The notes: generated by a model from the sequence alone, not told the origin. A stretch of DNA of 64,000 bases from Symbiodinium natans (GCA_905221605.1 CAJNDS010002823.1:467001-531000), one strand, 5' to 3'. Positions 19,697 through 30,942 are shown, numbered from the stretch's first letter. Numbers and translations are program-made.

Positions 19697-19787
19697 AAAC
19701 AGCGGGGTCCTTGCGAGGCCGGCCACCACAGCTGCCATGTCGGCATCCTCGCCCACACGACCCAGCGCCTTCCTTCGGAACACGAGG
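19697..19787 (-). CDS. Candidate mini-exon (unknown)
   Basis: The minus strand reads LVFRRKALGRVGEDADMAAV, then VAGLARTPLF. Acceptor GCCCCTTAG, donor CTGTTT|GTAGGCG. C-rich array on the left, pure G-rich array on the right. It is a clean open frame with coding-like composition. No family is recognised. Confidence 0.4.
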
Positions 19788-20041
19788 CTAAGGGGCCCAC
19801 CCATTCCCGGTTTAGGGTTTAGGGTTTAGGGTTTAGGGTTTAGGGTTTAGGGTTTAGGGTTTAGGGTTTAGGGTTTTGGGAGCCACTAAACGCTGTCAGA
19901 TGGATTCGTTTTCAGGGTCTTCTTCCAAGTTTTGTAGCTGGGAGGAAGCCTCGTGTCAGACTGAACCCCTGCTGCATTCTCTTCGATGTAAGCCAAGCCA
20001 GAACCCAGAAGAACCTGCATTCCCAAACATCCCGACACTCT

Positions 20042-20165
20042 ACTTGGAGGTTCATGGGTAGTGATAAGTGAGGATATAAGAAAGGTAACTATAGCTCTCA
20101 CTGGTTACAACTTTATTTAGGGTACTTGCAAACCCCACTCAGAACTACTCATGAACCTCCAAGTA
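20042..20165. mobile_element. Hairpin element family B, intact copy
   Basis: About 124 bp with near-perfect terminal arms TACTTGGAGGTTCATGGGTA and its complement. Other copies: 26.72-26.95, 29.89-30.00, 41.63-41.76, 43.15-43.25, 48.90-49.00 and 51.37-51.49 kb, with end fragments at 13.90, 25.23, 41.48 and 55.11 kb. Confidence 0.8.
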
Positions 20166-20216
20166 CGGCGTGTGACCAGGGCTTCGCAGTTTCAGGTTTG
20201 GGAAGCCAAGCGTCCT

Positions 20217-20342
20217 AAACCCTAAACCCTAAACCCTAAACCCTAAACCCTAAACCCTAAACCCTAAACCCTAAACCCTAAACCCTAAACCCTAAACCCT
20301 AAACCCAAACCCTAAACCCTAAACCCTAAACCCTAAACCCTA
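20217..20342. repeat. Pure C-rich CCCTAAA array
   Basis: About eighteen units, nearly uninterrupted, directly left of the candidate N-terminal exon at 20345. Confidence 0.95.
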
Positions 20343-20344
20343 AG

Positions 20345-20432
20345 CCAAGCATCACAATGTCGTCATGCCCTGCCCCAACGCTGAAGCGCACATCGGTGTT
20401 GTTGTGACCGGAACAGCAGGTGCTGCCCATGG
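20345..20432 (-). CDS. Candidate first coding exon with myristoylation-like N terminus
   Basis: A strong acceptor GTGTCTGCAG is followed two bases later by ATG (20430-20428). The protein begins MGSTCCSGHNNTDVRFSVGA. Gly2, Thr4 and Cys5-Cys6 fit an N-myristoylation/palmitoylation signal. If real, this acceptor could receive a cis-spliced or trans-spliced leader and mark a gene start, with exons continuing leftward to 19.7 kb and perhaps the EF-hand exons. The donor is not settled. Confidence 0.35.
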
Positions 20433-20539
20433 CTGCAGACACTGACACCCTAAACCCTAAACCCTAAACCCTAAAGTGAGCAACAGGCGGAAACCCAATC
20501 CGGAGAGCAAAATCGGGGGAGCTAAGAGACATGCCCCTA

Positions 20540-21160
20540 AACCCTATATCTTGTTAAGGCGGCCTTAAGTTGCTGAACAGGGGCAGGGGCATGACGCGCA
20601 TAAACTCTCAACCCTAACAGCTCTACAGAACTGTCTAGGGGCTGTAGTTTCCTGGTTTTTCCCGCTTTTTGTGGAAAATGCATCCCAGCATTGTCTTCTT
20701 GGCTTGACCCAGGGCATGGGCATGCCGCCGATGGAGACCGGAAGTTCTACAAAGGCTCAGGATTTAATGCCCTTCATTGACGGCACTGCTAGCGATCTTC
20801 TGTTGCGCCCGAAAATTTGTGGTACATTGTAATGTTGAAGCCTGATGGAAATGAGCTTCTGCTACATGCACTTCGGAATTTACCAAAATAGTGGAACCCC
20901 TTCATACAACTAACCAGAAGCAGCTTCAAGAGGGACCCCCCCAAGTGGACCACCGCCAACATCAGATTCCCCCCTTGGCTTTACTCACAATATCCTGTTA
21001 TGGTCCCTATACCGTTGTACTATAATGACCGCCAAAACCGCATTATTAAGGTCCCTATGGTAGGTTCGCAGAGCCGCACCCAAATCCTGAAGACCCTTAC
21101 AATCCATAAACCAGGGGCCAAAAAAACCCAAAATGCCTGAACACACCAGAACGCCTGCAA
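20540..21160. other. Unique intron-like sequence, no gene recognised
   Basis: Mostly unique sequence, with a fragment around 20990-21065 resembling the 'GGTCCCTATA...TATAGGGACC' hairpin elements. No island with a recognised motif. Confidence 0.45.
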
Positions 21161-21164
21161 ACCC

Positions 21165-21258
21165 TAGGTCCTTCTTGTGCTAACAGTCCTTCATGCGGAT
21201 TATCATAGGCTACTATAATCCCTATTGAGGACTGTTCGTATAAGGGGGGACATCCCAA
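21165..21258. mobile_element. Hairpin element family A
   Basis: CTAACAGTCCTTCATG... and GAGGACTGTTCGTATAAGG..., ending GGACATCCCAACC. The left end is degraded. Confidence 0.65.
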
Positions 21259-21477
21259 CCCTATGAACCCTGTGCATCCTATAAACAGGATCCCGGCCAG
21301 ATCGCTGAGTAGGGCTCGCCTTAGCTCCGCGGTTGGTTGGAATCTAGAGGTTCGGGTCGTCGTGGTTTGGGGTCTAGGGTCAGGGTTTAGGGTTTAGGGT
21401 CTAGGGTTTAGGGTTTAGGGTTTAGGGTTTAAGGTTTAGGGTTCAGGGTGCAGGGTTCAGTGTCTACAGGGGACAAC

Positions 21478-21555
21478 GTTTTGGTGTTTGGGCATCAGGC
21501 CAGGGAAGTTTCTGCGGAGTTCAAAAGAAGCTTTCGAGGGCTGAAAGTCCAAACC
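21478..21555 (-). CDS. Candidate mini-exon (unknown)
   Basis: The minus strand reads GLDFQPSKASFELRRNFPGL, then MPKHQN. Strong acceptor AAACATCTTGCAG directly after CCCTAAA; donor CAAAAC|GTTGTCC. Good coding composition; no family is recognised. Confidence 0.4.
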
Positions 21556-22370
21556 CTGCAAGATGTTTAGGGTTTAGGGTTTTAGGGTTTTAGGGTTTAG
21601 GGTTTAGGGTTTAGGGTTTAGGGTTTAGGGTTTAGGGTTTAGGGGTTTACGGGCTTAGGGGCTTAGGGGTTTAGGGGTTTAGGGTTTAGGGCGTAGCCTA
21701 ACTTTAGAGCAAGTACTTAAATTTGAGGCCCAGGCACTCCCTGTTTAGGTACATGGACCCTTAGGAGTAGCTACTATTTGCCTAAAGCCCCCGCCGCCCC
21801 CCCCCCCCCACCACCACAAAAAAAAAACAACAACAATATTCCTTATAGGGATGAATCTTCCATTTTGGTGCGGGGTTTGAGGCAAAGAGCAAATTGGGAG
21901 AGCCCCCTTTCTTCTCTCCGATAGCGCCGGCGCTCTTTGCACATGGCTTTCAAATATATTTTGCTGAACGAGGGACTAAAGGAGGGACCCTTTCAAGGGA
22001 CCTTAGGGGTTCTTAGGGTTTCTTAGGGGCTAATAGGTATATAGGGACGATATAAGGTATATATAATATATGTGGGGGTTCTATGGGGGATAAGATTAAG
22101 GGTCCCTTCTAGGGGTCCCTCCTTGTACCCATTTAAGCTGAACTGAAGGCAGGGTCAGCGGCGGGCGATGTCTGAAATACTCTACGAGGTCTCGCAGAGA
22201 GCTTGAAGCGGCTACCTTCCCCTCCTCCCTCAATAACCTTCCAGGTTGGACAACCCTAAACCCTAAACCCTAAACCCAGACCGGAACCCTAAAACCTAAA
22301 CCCAACCTAAACCCAAACCCAAACATAAACCCTAAACCCTAAACCCTAAAACCTAAACCTAAACCCTAGC

Positions 22371-22447
22371 CTCCACGGGTTGACTTCCCCAAAGGGCCTG
22401 AACCTCGCCGTATCTCCTGATAGAGATGGCATGTAGCAGGCGTCAAG
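22371..22447 (-). CDS. Candidate mini-exon (unknown)
   Basis: The minus strand reads LDACYMPSLSGDTARFRPFG, then EVNPW. Acceptor GTCCACAGCAG; the left edge GTGGAG|GCTAGGG would need a GC donor. C-rich array on the left, G-rich array on the right. Confidence 0.35.
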
Positions 22448-22928
22448 CTGCTGTGGACCTGTCTCTCACTTTCTAGGGTTTAGGGTTAAGGGTTTTTTTG
22501 TTTAGGGTTTAGGGTTTTAGGTTTAGGGTTTAGGGTTTAGGTTTAGGGTTTAGGGTTTAGGGTTTAGGGTTTTAGGGTTTAGGGTTTAGGGTTTAGGGTT
22601 TAGGGGTTTAGGGTTAGGGTTTAGGGTTCGGGTTTGTTTAGGGCAACACCCTCATTTTACAACAAAGACCAAAACACCGATTTCCGCGGCTAAAGCCAGC
22701 GCTGAGATAAGAGCACGATTGTATGCAAACGAATGCCTACAGCCCCCGTAGTGTTGACGCGGCGCTTCTGCAAGGCCCACCCATTTCACAAAACAAGCCG
22801 AAATACTCAGGTAGTTCCACATAGCCTTTCATACCCCTGTCACACAAGATGATGGGACCAACCCTAAAACCCTAAACCCTAAACCTAAACCCCTGGTTTA
22901 GGAGAAGCTTGGAAGCTAGTCACTAAAC

Positions 22929-23046
22929 CCCGCGAAGCGGCCAACATGCCGACATCTTCTCGCGTTCTGTGGGGCTTCGGTCGTGGGCTTTTGGAGGGGG
23001 AGTTTTCCTGAGTGGGAGACTTGGGCCTCGGCCTGGGCCTTTTCTT
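22929..23046 (-). CDS. Candidate mini-exon, basic Pro/Ser-rich
   Basis: The minus strand reads KKRPRPRPKSPTQENSPSKS, then PRPKPHRTREDVGMLAASR. Acceptor CCTAAACCCAG is the end of a CCCTAAA run; donor is |GTTTAGTG. The composition suggests a disordered basic linker. At 118 bp it is among the longer islands. Confidence 0.4.
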
Positions 23047-23189
23047 CTGGGTTTAGGGTTTAGGGTTTAGGGTTGAGGGTTGAGGGTTGAGGGTTCAGGG
23101 TTTAGGGTTAGGGTTTAGGGTTTAGGGTTTAGGGTTCAGGGTGGAGTTGGGGCGGGTGGGGTTGGGGTTTAAGGTGTAGGGATGTTAAG

Positions 23190-24060
23190 CACCTTTCACT
23201 TCTTAGCAAGGTTTGCCCTGCTGTTTGGCTGTCCTGTATTTAGGCACTGCATAGCCTGAACCGATGCCCTGCTCTGCGCCCCCCGAATCTCAAAAGAAGC
23301 CAGGTGTGAACCCCAGCCTATGAAGTCACCTTGCATGAGCCTTTGCTTCTTTGAGGGAGGGAGGAGAGGGGGAGGGGGGGGGGGGGGTACTACTACAGAA
23401 TGAGGACACCGGGAATGGCGGCTCTCTCCTCCAAGCGCCCAGACGCAACGAGCCACCAACAACAAGCGGATGGCGGATGACAAGCTGTGGACTGCTTTAC
23501 ATTCGGTTCACTCGTATATGTACTGTAAGATTATGTCTCTCTTTGAGGGAGTGCCCAAAGAACCATAAAGCAGAACACCCACAGCTGTCTAGCGGATATA
23601 TTTCTCCCGCGGCTCTGAAAGTCTGTCGGCATAGGGTCTATAAGGTTCAGGGCAATTTGAAGACTCAAAACCTAATACATTCAAAGGATCCATGTACCTT
23701 ATTATCATATACTTGGAAATACATTAAAAGGATCACTGCACACCTGAGAACCTCAGGAGCTTGGCTGGCAGTGCGGCAGTGCCTTGGGCACTGCACTGTC
23801 CAACCTGACATATGGGTGCTTGTCAACATCATGGTCCCTTCTTGGATCCCTACTGTAATATGGTACCTAATATTTAGGGTACCCCAAAAGGGATCAGAAT
23901 TTTGACAACCACCCTGGCCTGGCAGAGCCCTGGGCTCTTCAGCACCCTCGAGGCAGGTCGGTGTGGTGGGTGGGGGTTTAGGTTGAGGACTTCCGGGGGG
24001 TTTCGGATTCCGGTCGTTGAAGAATTTTTCCAAGCCTCAGAGCCCGGTCAGAATCCCATC
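23190..24060. other. Unique sequence with long but unsupported ORFs
   Basis: A 184-codon plus-strand frame (23351-23905) and minus frames at 23196-23483 and 23665-24033 overlap here. None shows a domain. A poly-G run at about 23375-23388 lies inside the plus frame. This stretch is free of telomere-type arrays. Left unassigned. Confidence 0.4.
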
Positions 24061-24096
24061 ACGCATGATAACTTGTGAACCCCCAACTAGGCTGCC

Positions 24097-24218
24097 CAGT
24101 AACCTAGGCTTAAAAAGGGGTGCCCTTTTTTGCTTAAAGGGGTTTATGAGGGAACCTAAACCCCCCAAAAAAGTGAATAAGGGCACTACTGGGCATCCTA
24201 GCCAACTATCACTACTAT
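24097..24218. mobile_element. Hairpin element family D
   Basis: Starts TAGGCTGCCCAGTAACCTAG, has GGTGCCCTTTTTT and GGGAACCTAAACCCC blocks, and ends ACTACTGGGCATCCTAGCC. A near copy is at 24571-24690. Relatives: 39.86, 49.90, 51.08, 56.99, 57.27, 59.71 and 60.99 kb. Confidence 0.75.
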
Positions 24219-24570
24219 GCCAAGGCTCGGAGGTACTTCTTGGCCCCCGACGCAACGGTTGAATTGTGTTTGCGGGAGGACGGGTCTACGTTTGTCTACA
24301 CACGATTAAATGAAACAGACACTCTAGGTACGTCTGAAGACAGATATGGCACATGCGCGGCCGAATCCTCACTAGACCTTAAACCACAAACCCTGAAACC
24401 TCAACCATCGGGAAAACCACAAACCTGAAACCTCAACCATCGGGAAATACACGGAGCCGCTCAATCGTACTCCTTGTTTTTCTTACCGTCGCTTCGGCGG
24501 GGTTGTGTTGCACATGTTCTTTGGACTCACCTGCCTGCCTTTTGGGAATATTCGAGTTTAGGGCTTGGGA

Positions 24571-24690
24571 CTAGGCTGCCCAGTAACCTAGGCTTAAAAA
24601 GGGTGCCCTTTTTTGCTTAAAGGGGTTCATAAGGGAACCTAAACCCCCAAAAAAGGGAATAAGGGTACTACTGGACATCCCAGCCTAGTT
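24571..24690. mobile_element. Hairpin element family D, second near-identical copy
   Basis: Matches 24097-24218 with a few differences, about 350 bp away. Suggests local amplification or recent mobility. Confidence 0.75.
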
Positions 24691-24698
24691 CCTGGCAC

Positions 24699-24790
24699 CA
24701 ATCTGCTGCTCGATTTGCTGGGTCTGAGCTTCGTCTTGCCGAAGGGCGATGGGTCGGCTCGGACGTAGACGGCCCAAAGAGCCCAATACC
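24699..24790 (-). CDS. Candidate mini-exon, Gln-rich helix
   Basis: The minus strand reads VLGSLGRLRPSRPIALRQDE, then AQTQQIEQQI. Acceptor CTAAACCCAG at its right edge; donor CAGATTG|GTGCCAGG. It has coiled-coil character at its end. Good splice sites; no family is recognised. Confidence 0.4.
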
Positions 24791-25410
24791 CTGGGTTTAG
24801 GCGGTTTAAGGTTTGGGGTTTAGGGTTTAGGGTTTATAGACCATACTAAGGATCCCAGATATGATTTAAGGCCGAATCCCTTATTCAAGGGGCAGTGAGC
24901 TCTTTTGGGAGCATGGTCCCAGTGCCATCTTGCCCTCTGGCATTGAAATCGGGTTTCAAAGGGGGGGGCGCGCGGCTGTTTAGGGTTTAGGGTTTAGGGT
25001 TTAGGGTTTAGGGTTTAGGGTTTAGGGTTGAGGGTTTAGGGCTGAGGGTTGAGGGTTGAGGGTCTCGAACACCGACTCGTTGCTTCTCAGACTCACGACA
25101 TGAGGGTTTCCGAAAATAGGGATACTTTTTTTTGTTTTTTAATTTAAGGGGTCCCTTACAGGAAATTCTAATTCTGTTTTGGGGAGAAAAAGGGGGAAGC
25201 GCCCACATACTATTCTAAAAAAACTGGGTGTGACCTTATTTAAAGGTACTTGCAACCCGACTTGTAACTACCCACGAACACCTTCTCAAGTACCAGGGGA
25301 CTGTCTCAGCTCCACAGAAACAGGGGCACGTGGGACAGATAGGGCAAAACACATCAGGTGTAGCTACGAATATCTCGAGGACCCCCACGACAGAAGCCTA
25401 ACACTTGGGA

Positions 25411-25670
25411 CTTGGGATGTTCCCCCCTTATACTAACAGTCCTCATACTATTACCCAGATCTTCCAAAACCCCTTAATTAAGGAATCTACCCTAATTCAC
25501 AATAAGGATCCTTAGCAGAAATTAGGGTATATTCCTTAACCAAGGGGTTTTGGAAGATCTGGGTAACCCTAAACCCTAAACCCTAAACCCTAAACCCTAA
25601 ACCCCTAAACCCCTAAACCCTGGTGCAATCTCAAGTAAGGAGCTGTTAGTCTAAGGGGAAACATCCCAAG
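25411..25670. mobile_element. Hairpin element family A with nested hairpin and telomere-type array
   Basis: The left half (25411-25450) and right half (25630-25670) of family A enclose a second, unrelated hairpin (25451-25565) and about 55 bp of CCCTAAA repeats (25567-25621). Nesting gives an order of events: family A first, then the inner element and array. Confidence 0.7.
25451..25565. mobile_element. Nested 115-bp near-perfect hairpin element
   Basis: Arms ACCCAGATCTTCCAAAACCC and GGGTTTTGGAAGATCTGGGT are exact reverse complements. The match continues inward with few mismatches to a short loop around 25503. The high arm identity suggests a young element. Confidence 0.8.
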
Positions 25671-25809
25671 CTAACGCAGTCGAATGAAAGCAATACCCCC
25701 GACTGAGAGTCGCAGTAGAGCCTGAACTTGGGATGTTGCGGTGAAGGGCTTAGGGTTTAGGGTTTAGGGTTTAGGGTTCAGGGTTCAGGGTTTAGGGTTC
25801 AGGGTTCTC

Positions 25810-25892
25810 CTGAATAGGGATGTAATACGGAGGGTACTATACTCCCTACTAGGGCCTAGGGACTGTCAGTGTCAGGGGGAACATCCCAACCC
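25810..25892. mobile_element. Hairpin element family A, partial
   Basis: Right part with GGGACTGTCAGTGTCAGG, ending GGAACATCCCAAC. A detached left end (ACTTGGGATGTT) lies at 25725-25736, separated by G-rich repeats. Confidence 0.6.
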
Positions 25893-26476
25893 TAAACCCT
25901 GAACCCCAAATCCTGGTTGGTGTCCTGGATGCTTCCCCCCTCCCTCCGAACCCCAAAATTTAGGGTTAAGTGTTTAAGAAACTTTTGCTCACGGAGCCCG
26001 CTTAAAGAGTATCATGCTATGGTGCCTGACCCCACAGTAGTACTATGCGTGGACCCTTTCGCTGTATACTAGCCAGGGTGAACCCTAAACCCTAAACCCT
26101 CAACCGCAGCTTAGCAATGCTTTGTCTTATGATTTTGGGCTCAGTCAGAATACTTGTTTTCCGCGAATCGAGAATTATTCAGAGCGTCTCAGCACATGAA
26201 CCCTAAACCCTGAATCCTAAACCCTAAACCCCACAGCCCTTGACCCCTTGCAATGAAACTTCGGGGGCTCCGGGGCGCTTCGATACATGAAGTTACGCAC
26301 TTTGCAAGTTCCCGCCGCAAGGTTTCCGCTGCAAGTTCTGCTGTAACTAACAGCTCCTTAATAGGGATTATAGGTATCCTCCCTAGGGCTTAGGGTTTAG
26401 GGTTTAGGGTTTGCCCGAAGTTCTGCAGGGCAAGCAGAGGTGTCCGCGAGTCCCCCCCGCAAAAAAACAAAACAAC

Positions 26477-26556
26477 CAGGGCCCCAGAACGAGCGAGACT
26501 GGGCGATGATGCCTCGCTGTTGGAGAAAACGATGCTCTTTTTTCTTCCAGACTCGT
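26477..26556 (-). CDS. Candidate mini-exon, Ser-rich
   Basis: The minus strand reads DESGRKKSIVFSNSEASSPS, then LARSGAL. Acceptor ATACCCCCAG, donor GCCCTG|GTTGTTTTG. Looks like a disordered linker. On the plus strand a TTTTTTCTTCCAG acceptor-like motif is also present, so strand is less certain. Confidence 0.35.
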
Positions 26557-26723
26557 CTGGGGGTATGGAGTCTAGAGAGTATAGGAGGGTTTAGGGTTTA
26601 GGGTTTGGGGTTTGGGGTTTAGGGTTTGGGGTTTAGGGTTTAGGTTTTAGGGTTTATCACTCGGCCTTCGGCAGCGTGCTGAAGTGGTGTGCTCATCCCC
26701 GAAACATTGCGTGAAGGTCATCG

Positions 26724-26946
26724 GTAGCTATAAGTAGGGTTCAAAGTGCCCAGGTGATAGCCAGTTATACAAGGAGGGGCCCCCCTTACTATACTAAATG
26801 TAGTTAAGGGACTTATAACCTAATTTCGGATCCTTATAACCCAAGTTAGGGCTCTTATAACTCTGCTTATAACTAGGGGCCCACCTTGTAACTCTAGTTA
26901 CCTTACTCATAAACCCACTCATAGCTACCCATGAACCTCCAAGGTA
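26724..26946. mobile_element. Hairpin element family B with inner palindromic insert
   Basis: Family B ends enclose an inner repeat-rich palindrome at about 26788-26890, with CTTATAACTC and CTTATAACCC units. Confidence 0.6.
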
Positions 26947-27039
26947 CACAATGCCAGACTGGTTGGAGTTCGTGATGCTAGTCAGCATACATGAGGGTTT
27001 AGGGTTGAGGGTTTAGGGTTGAGGGTTTACGGTCCCATG

Positions 27040-28260
27040 AACCTCAATGTTGCTCTGCAAGTATGCCATCACACCCAGCTATCTACAATTATCTGCTAGC
27101 CTTCGCTTGCCACGTCGGCTGAGAAGTGTAAACGAAAAGCTTGTGCTGTACTCCCCTGAGAACCTTTTAACACATATTGCCTTGGGGTCTTCTATGAGTA
27201 AACAAAGTTCCTATGCTATAGTATGGTGTTCAGGAATGGTGTCTTGAGCGGTTCAGTGTGGACTTTGCGGGTTAAGCCCCTACATCCTAAACCCTGAACC
27301 CTAAACCCTAGGCTTTTGGAGTCCTGGGAGCGCCCTGGTTCGTGCAAGCAGAGCTGAAGCTCTGGCCGCTACTGTACAAAGCGATACAACGAATTTGTGT
27401 AAGTCTACATGCCTGCAGCCGCAGCATCGAGCCATTCGAGATCCTGTAATATAGGGGCATTCAGAATTTCAACAGGGTTTCGGGGGATAGTATAGTAATG
27501 ATAAAGGGACCAAAGGGAATACTAGCAATTATTCAAACCCCTATAGTATATCCAAAGCTGGCGGGTTTAGGCACATGCGCGCATGTGGTGCATCGTCAGA
27601 CATGGATATCAACAGACTTCAGCCATTCATGGGTGCTGAAAACATGTCACCTGAGTTCGATCAGTGTTCTTGCTGTAGTGTAGACTTCCAAATAGTAGGA
27701 TCCCCTTATAAGAAGGACCTCAATAAGGTGCCCCCTATTATCGTAAAATGCGGCGCGGAATTGCAGGCAGTCGCGCCAATATCGCGCCATTGGCCAGCTT
27801 GGGAGGTTAAAAACAATTTCACCAGAGAAACGGGCGGGGCAGCGAGAAGTCAGGGCGCAGACATGTCACATGTATGACAATGTGAATAATTTAGCACATG
27901 ATGACCCGTGATCGCAGGAAATATCTCCAAACGACCCTCTCAACCAAATCAGCTCTAATCCAAACTTCAATCCCAAAGCTGTGAGCGGATCGGTTGACTT
28001 CTTGAGGGTTCGCAGTAATCAATAGCTCGGGTGTTAACGTAAGCACGGGCCCGAAACCCGATCTGTTCATGACCCTGAAACGAAGGCCGGAGATCTAACG
28101 CAAAAGCCACCACAGCTTTGCGGTACACGTGCGTACGCCTTGCCACCACACAGCTGTTCCCTTGGATGTCTAGTAGCAACGCTTCGCGTCTGGAGAGACG
28201 CCTCGGCAAATGGGTGAAACCCGCAGCGAGGAAGACGTGTGCGCTGTGAGTGAGAGAGCG
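27040..28260. other. Unique sequence, possible older coding remnant on minus strand
   Basis: Telomere-type arrays are nearly absent. The minus frame 27967-28209 (ALLLDIQGNSCVVARRTHVY within it) has protein-like composition but starts at TTG and has no recognised domain. A family H piece lies at about 27450-27550. Confidence 0.35.
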
Positions 28261-28454
28261 TGATAGACCCTAAAACCTGAAACCCAAACTTCTCAAAGTG
28301 ACACCAGGCAAAAACAGAACCCCAAGAAACCTAGATATCCTGTAAGCAATGATGGCTTTGCGGTTTCGGGTTCCTTCGACCCTCATAAGGGGACGCCAAG
28401 CCTTGATTAGGGTTTGCCGGTTCTATCTATTTTTATTTTATTTTTTATTTTATT

Positions 28455-28487
28455 ATTACTTTTTTTTTTTTTTTGGGGGGGGGGGGG
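28455..28487. repeat. Poly-T then poly-G compound homopolymer
   Basis: Complement of the poly-C/poly-A junctions seen elsewhere. AT-rich sequence precedes it. Confidence 0.9.
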
Positions 28488-28974
28488 TAGGGTACCCGAA
28501 ACATAGACCTGAAGCCCTTAACTCTTAACCCTAAACCCTAAACCCTAAACCCATGTCCAAACCCATGTTCAAACTGCGTTCTCTGTAGTACCCTCTCGGC
28601 TGGCGAGACTCGAGCCTAAACTTCCCCAAGCCCGAGGTTTACGGTTTAGGGTTTAGGGTTTAGGGATTAGGGTTTAGGGTTGGGGTTTAGGGTTTAGGGC
28701 TTAGGGTTTAAGGCTTAGGCTACTTCAAGCTCGCCTTCATGCGTGCCAGCCTACATCTTGCTGGCCGTCCTCCAACCCCTGCACCCCTACACCCTAAAAC
28801 TGTGCCCTAAACGCTAAACCCTAAACTCTAAACTCTAAACCCTAAACCCTAAACCCTAAACCCTAAACCCTACCCTAAATTCCTAACCCCAAACCCCAAA
28901 CCCCAAACCCCAAACCCTTAACCCTACACCCTAAACCCTAAACCCTAAACCCTAAACAACTGCTAATCAACCTC

Positions 28975-29058
28975 TTGTTGAAGTTCTCCGTGCAAGGTGG
29001 GACCCTGGGATGATAGGGAGTGGTCGAGACAAGGAACTGGGAGTCTGCCGCGCGGGCC
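28975..29058 (-). CDS. Candidate mini-exon (unknown)
   Basis: Island with a C-rich array on the left and a pure G-rich array on the right (29069-29150). The minus strand reads ADSQFLVSTTPYHPRVPPCT, then ENFNKR, after GCGCGGCAG and before |GTTGATTAG. Good composition; no family is recognised. Confidence 0.35.
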
Positions 29059-29585
29059 ACGTTGCAGGATGGGTTTAGGGTTTAGGGTTTAGGGTTTAGG
29101 GTTTAGGGTTTAGGGTTTAGGGTTTAGGGTTTAGGGTTTAGGGTTTAGGGCTGGGCTTATCTTAAGCGTCTGAAAGCTAAAGCCCTAATCCTAAACCCCT
29201 AATCTCAGCCCAATACCCTTAGCTTGCTCTGCACAAATGATGCGCCCCCCGTTCTCAGAGCCCTTTACAAGAGCGCCAAGCCCCAAAACACAACATCTAA
29301 AAACCCCAAACCCCAAACCCTAAACCCCCTAAACCCTGAACCCCAAACCCTAAACCCCCTAAAACCCTAAACCCTACACCAGTACACCCAGAACCCTAAA
29401 CCCTACACCCTAAACCCCTAAACCCTAAACCAATAAACCCCTAAACCCTAAACCCCTAAACCCTAAACCCCTAAACCCTAAACCCCAAACCCTAACTTCC
29501 ACCAACAATTCTCAGACAGCGCTTCTCTTCGCCAAATCTTTGCCCGGCCGGCAGCTCTGTGCCGGCCAGGCTAGAGCTACCTGGG

Positions 29586-29790
29586 GTGGAATTTTAGGGT
29601 AGGGTTTAGGGTTTAGGGTTTAGGGTTTAGGGTTTAGGGTTTAGGGTTTAGGGTTTAGGGTTTAGGGTTTAGGGTTTAGGGTTTAGGGTTCAGGGTTTAG
29701 GGTTCCGGGTTCAGGGTTCAGGGTTCAGGGTTCAGGGTTCAGGGTTCAGGGTTTAGGGTTTAGGGTTTAGGGTAGGGTTTGGGGTTAGGA
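29586..29790. repeat. G-rich array with TTCAGGG sub-block
   Basis: About 15 pure TTTAGGG units, then about eight TTCAGGG variants (29690-29750), then TTTAGGG again. The variant is clustered, not scattered. Confidence 0.95.
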
Positions 29791-29885
29791 TTTAGGGTTC
29801 CGGGAGGGCGGTTCTGGTTCCTTTTTGTTTTTTTACAATGGCTTTGAGGCAAAGACAGGGCTCATGGGTTTTTAGGGTTGACGTG

Positions 29886-30003
29886 GAGGTTCCTGGGTAG
29901 TTATACTACGTAGGGGTATGAGTAGGGTAACTATAGTTATATCTGGTTAGAACCTGATTTAGGGTACTTATCACCCTACTTATAACTATCCTTGAACCTT
30001 GAA
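29886..30003. mobile_element. Hairpin element family B
   Basis: ACGTGGAGGTTCCTGGGTAG at the left and CTTATAACTATCCTTGAACC at the right, about 118 bp, close in length to the intact copy at 20042. Confidence 0.75.
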
Positions 30004-30179
30004 GAAGGCGTGCTGGTTTCATTTGCTTGACCACTCTCTGCTGCAGGAGGGACTCGGGGGCTTCGGCATGGGGAAGGTCTAAATTCGGGTTTATAAACCC
30101 TAAACCCTAAACCCTAAACCCTAAGCCCTAAACCCTAAACCCTATAGGTTTGTGTTTACACAAATTCGAGAAGCGCTAC

Positions 30180-30930
30180 GGTTCAGGGTTTAGGCCTGGG
30201 ATTTGCTTGGCGGCTTTTTGCGAACCTTTTGTTTCCTGGCGGCCTGGTAGCTCTCAGTTCTAGATCACTAAAGATAACAGAGTTGTTGCTGGCCCGAAAC
30301 TCCACATAGCATGAACTACACACTTTCGCGGTGTTCGGCCGCTCCAAGAACGAAAAAGTACAGCATTTCCGCAGTGCCCGATGGCTCCAAATTCGAAAAA
30401 ACAAGCTTTGCGGGTGCTGGGCAGCTTCAAATGCTGAACAGTCGCACCATCTTCACACTTCTGTGCAGCAAGCGGCACTGCCTGTGAACAAAAAATGCAT
30501 GTTGAACACGTTTTCGGAGTGTGCTCCCCCCCCCCCCTCCCCATCTGACAACCTTGTAAATTGCGGCCTTTCTCTGGGCTTTCGAGTCGAGTCGCAAGGT
30601 TGCAAAACAACTCGAACAACAACCGGCCACCCATCACGTCAGAACGAAACATAACGAAACATGGGCGCCAAATACAAACCAAGTACGAATCTACAAATAC
30701 GCAAACAACAACAACAAAAAAACGCCAGTAAAGCATTTAATGAACACAGCAAAGTCACAACAATTAGTTCAATGCTCTAATGGCTATGAAATATTTGCTC
30801 AGATCATGGTTCACAAGCGTAACCCACCGACCATAATGCGGCCTACCAGGATCCCAGAAGTGTGTTCAAACAACCCCCCCCCCCCCTCCCCCCGAAGCCC
30901 CCCCACCCCCCCCGAAGCTTGACACCTCTG
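30180..30930. other. Unique intron-like sequence with diverged 45-bp tandem repeats
   Basis: Three diverged units occur at about 30325-30460, each with a GCGG.GT/GC..GGC.GCTCCAA pattern followed by an A-rich part. Poly-C-rich tracts lie at 30525-30542 and 30873-30912. ORFs on both strands are unsupported. Confidence 0.5.
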
Positions 30931-30942
30931 ACTCCCGACACC

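Noticed and set aside
23351-23905. 184-codon plus-strand ORF as a gene
   Set aside because: It begins in G-rich low complexity, has no recognised domain, overlaps minus-strand open frames and is on the opposite strand to every motif-bearing exon.
28725-28790. Plus-strand island YFKLAFMRASLHLAGRPP as an exon
   Set aside because: Its flanks are G-rich on the left and C-rich on the right, the spacer arrangement, and it shows no clear splice sites.
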